DNA from: Bacillota bacterium
GTDB lineage: Bacteria; Bacillota; Desulfotomaculia; Desulfotomaculales; JAJYZD01
Direction of reading: 5' to 3'
Length of the DNA stretch: 5,654 nt
Assembly (NCBI GenBank): GCA_021800315.1
Contig: JAJYZD010000238.1
Span: forward strand, 1-5,654
Shown: positions 5,466 to 5,654 of the stretch, in pieces
How positions within the stretch are numbered: position 1 is the first letter of the stretch
Layout: each line of letters starts with the position of its first letter
Position numbers and translations under genes: made by a program
Notes under the pieces: generated by a model
Database searches by the model: none
What the model saw: the letters and a program-made list of their open reading frames with translations, nothing else
Told to the model about the DNA's origin: nothing

Positions 5466-5654
5466 GTGGCCAAAAAGAAGGTTCAGAAGGTCAAGAAGGT
5501 AGATAAAACGGGCGCGGAGCAATATAAGAGCATGGTGATCGCGGTACCCAGGCCGTTGGTCAACAAGGGAAAGCTGGATGAACTGTACGAAGTTGACCGG
5601 CTGCACGCGCTGGCGGTAAACGAGTGGCTTGACAACTGGTACTGGCGCCTGGAC
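5466..5654 (+). CDS. Unrecognised protein, lysine-rich N-terminus (runs off window)
   Basis: An open frame of 63 codons to the window edge, beginning VAKKKVQKVKKVDK, so the first 15 residues are strongly basic. It continues with a hydrophobic stretch (SMVIAVPRPLV) and then LDELYEVDRLHALAVNEW and NWYWRLD. I do not recognise the family. The pattern DRLHALAV...W...YW is faintly like DUF4912 proteins of Firmicutes, which have a similar aromatic YW-containing segment; this is a guess. The start is set by AAGGAGG at 5451-5457; an in-frame ATG at 5433 would add 11 residues. It runs in the same direction as larBC but about 250 nt away, so it may have its own promoter, though none was clear. GC content and codon use resemble larBC. 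Coding status is likely because the frame stays open with a good ribosome binding site. Confidence 0.6.
   Translation, partial: MAKKKVQKVKKVDKTGAEQYKSMVIAVPRPLVNKGKLDELYEVDRLHALAVNEWLDNWYWRLD

Noticed and set aside
5295..5606. Minus-strand frame of 103 codons
   Set aside because: It is antisense to the start of the last gene and to the IS-end-like hairpin, and its translation shows no family features.
1..5654. CRISPR array or tRNA genes
   Set aside because: No regularly spaced direct repeats and no cloverleaf-like sequence were seen by eye.

Overview
The window looks like a GC-rich, Gram-positive-type bacterial chromosome, most likely a thermophilic or anaerobic Firmicute of the Desulfotomaculum/Pelotomaculum/Moorella kind. 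This is an inference from strong AGGAGG-type ribosome binding sites, GTG/TTG starts, an AcoR-like sigma-54 activator, a nickel-pincer cofactor (lar) operon and IS200/IS605-type scars. No rRNA or other phylogenetic marker is present to confirm it.

Layout. (1) Positions 1-290, minus strand: the AT-rich 5' part of a gene running off the window edge, encoding an Fe-S uracil-DNA-glycosylase-like protein. (2) Positions 325-1014, minus strand: a decayed ISC/IscB (OMEGA) mobile element. It consists of a long structured RNA region (HEARO/omega-RNA-like, 645-1013) and a broken iscB N-terminus (PLMP domain, RuvC-I motif, perhaps the start of the bridge helix). The iscB part carries a frameshift and an in-frame stop and is cut off before the rest of RuvC and the HNH domain. 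(3) Positions 1015-2817, minus strand: an intact 600-residue sigma-54-dependent activator (GAF, PAS-like, AAA+, Fis-type HTH). The omega-RNA-like region starts right at its stop codon. (4) Positions 2818-3511: a divergent intergenic region of about 700 bp. It has a near-consensus sigma-70 promoter for the regulator and a terminator-like hairpin just ahead of the next operon. (5) Positions 3512-5214, plus strand: larB and larC1, overlapping by 4 bp, for the nickel-pincer nucleotide cofactor of lactate racemase and its relatives. (6) Positions 5215-5432: no gene seen; a perfect 8-bp hairpin resembling an IS200/IS605-type right end, then a weak terminator. (7) Positions 5466-5654, plus strand: the start of an unrecognised lysine-rich protein that runs off the window.

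How the parts relate. LarB and LarC carry out the first and last steps of making the pincer cofactor (LarE, the sulfur-transfer step, is not in the window). LarC here consists only of the LarC1 half plus a histidine-rich tail; no LarC2 half follows in any plus-strand frame, and the stretch where it would be expected holds a transposon-end-like hairpin. The regulator is divergent from larBC and could control it or an unseen operon; no correctly spaced sigma-54 promoter was found here. The most notable item is the relic RNA-guided nuclease system, whose omega-RNA portion keeps several well-formed tetraloop hairpins although its protein gene is dead.
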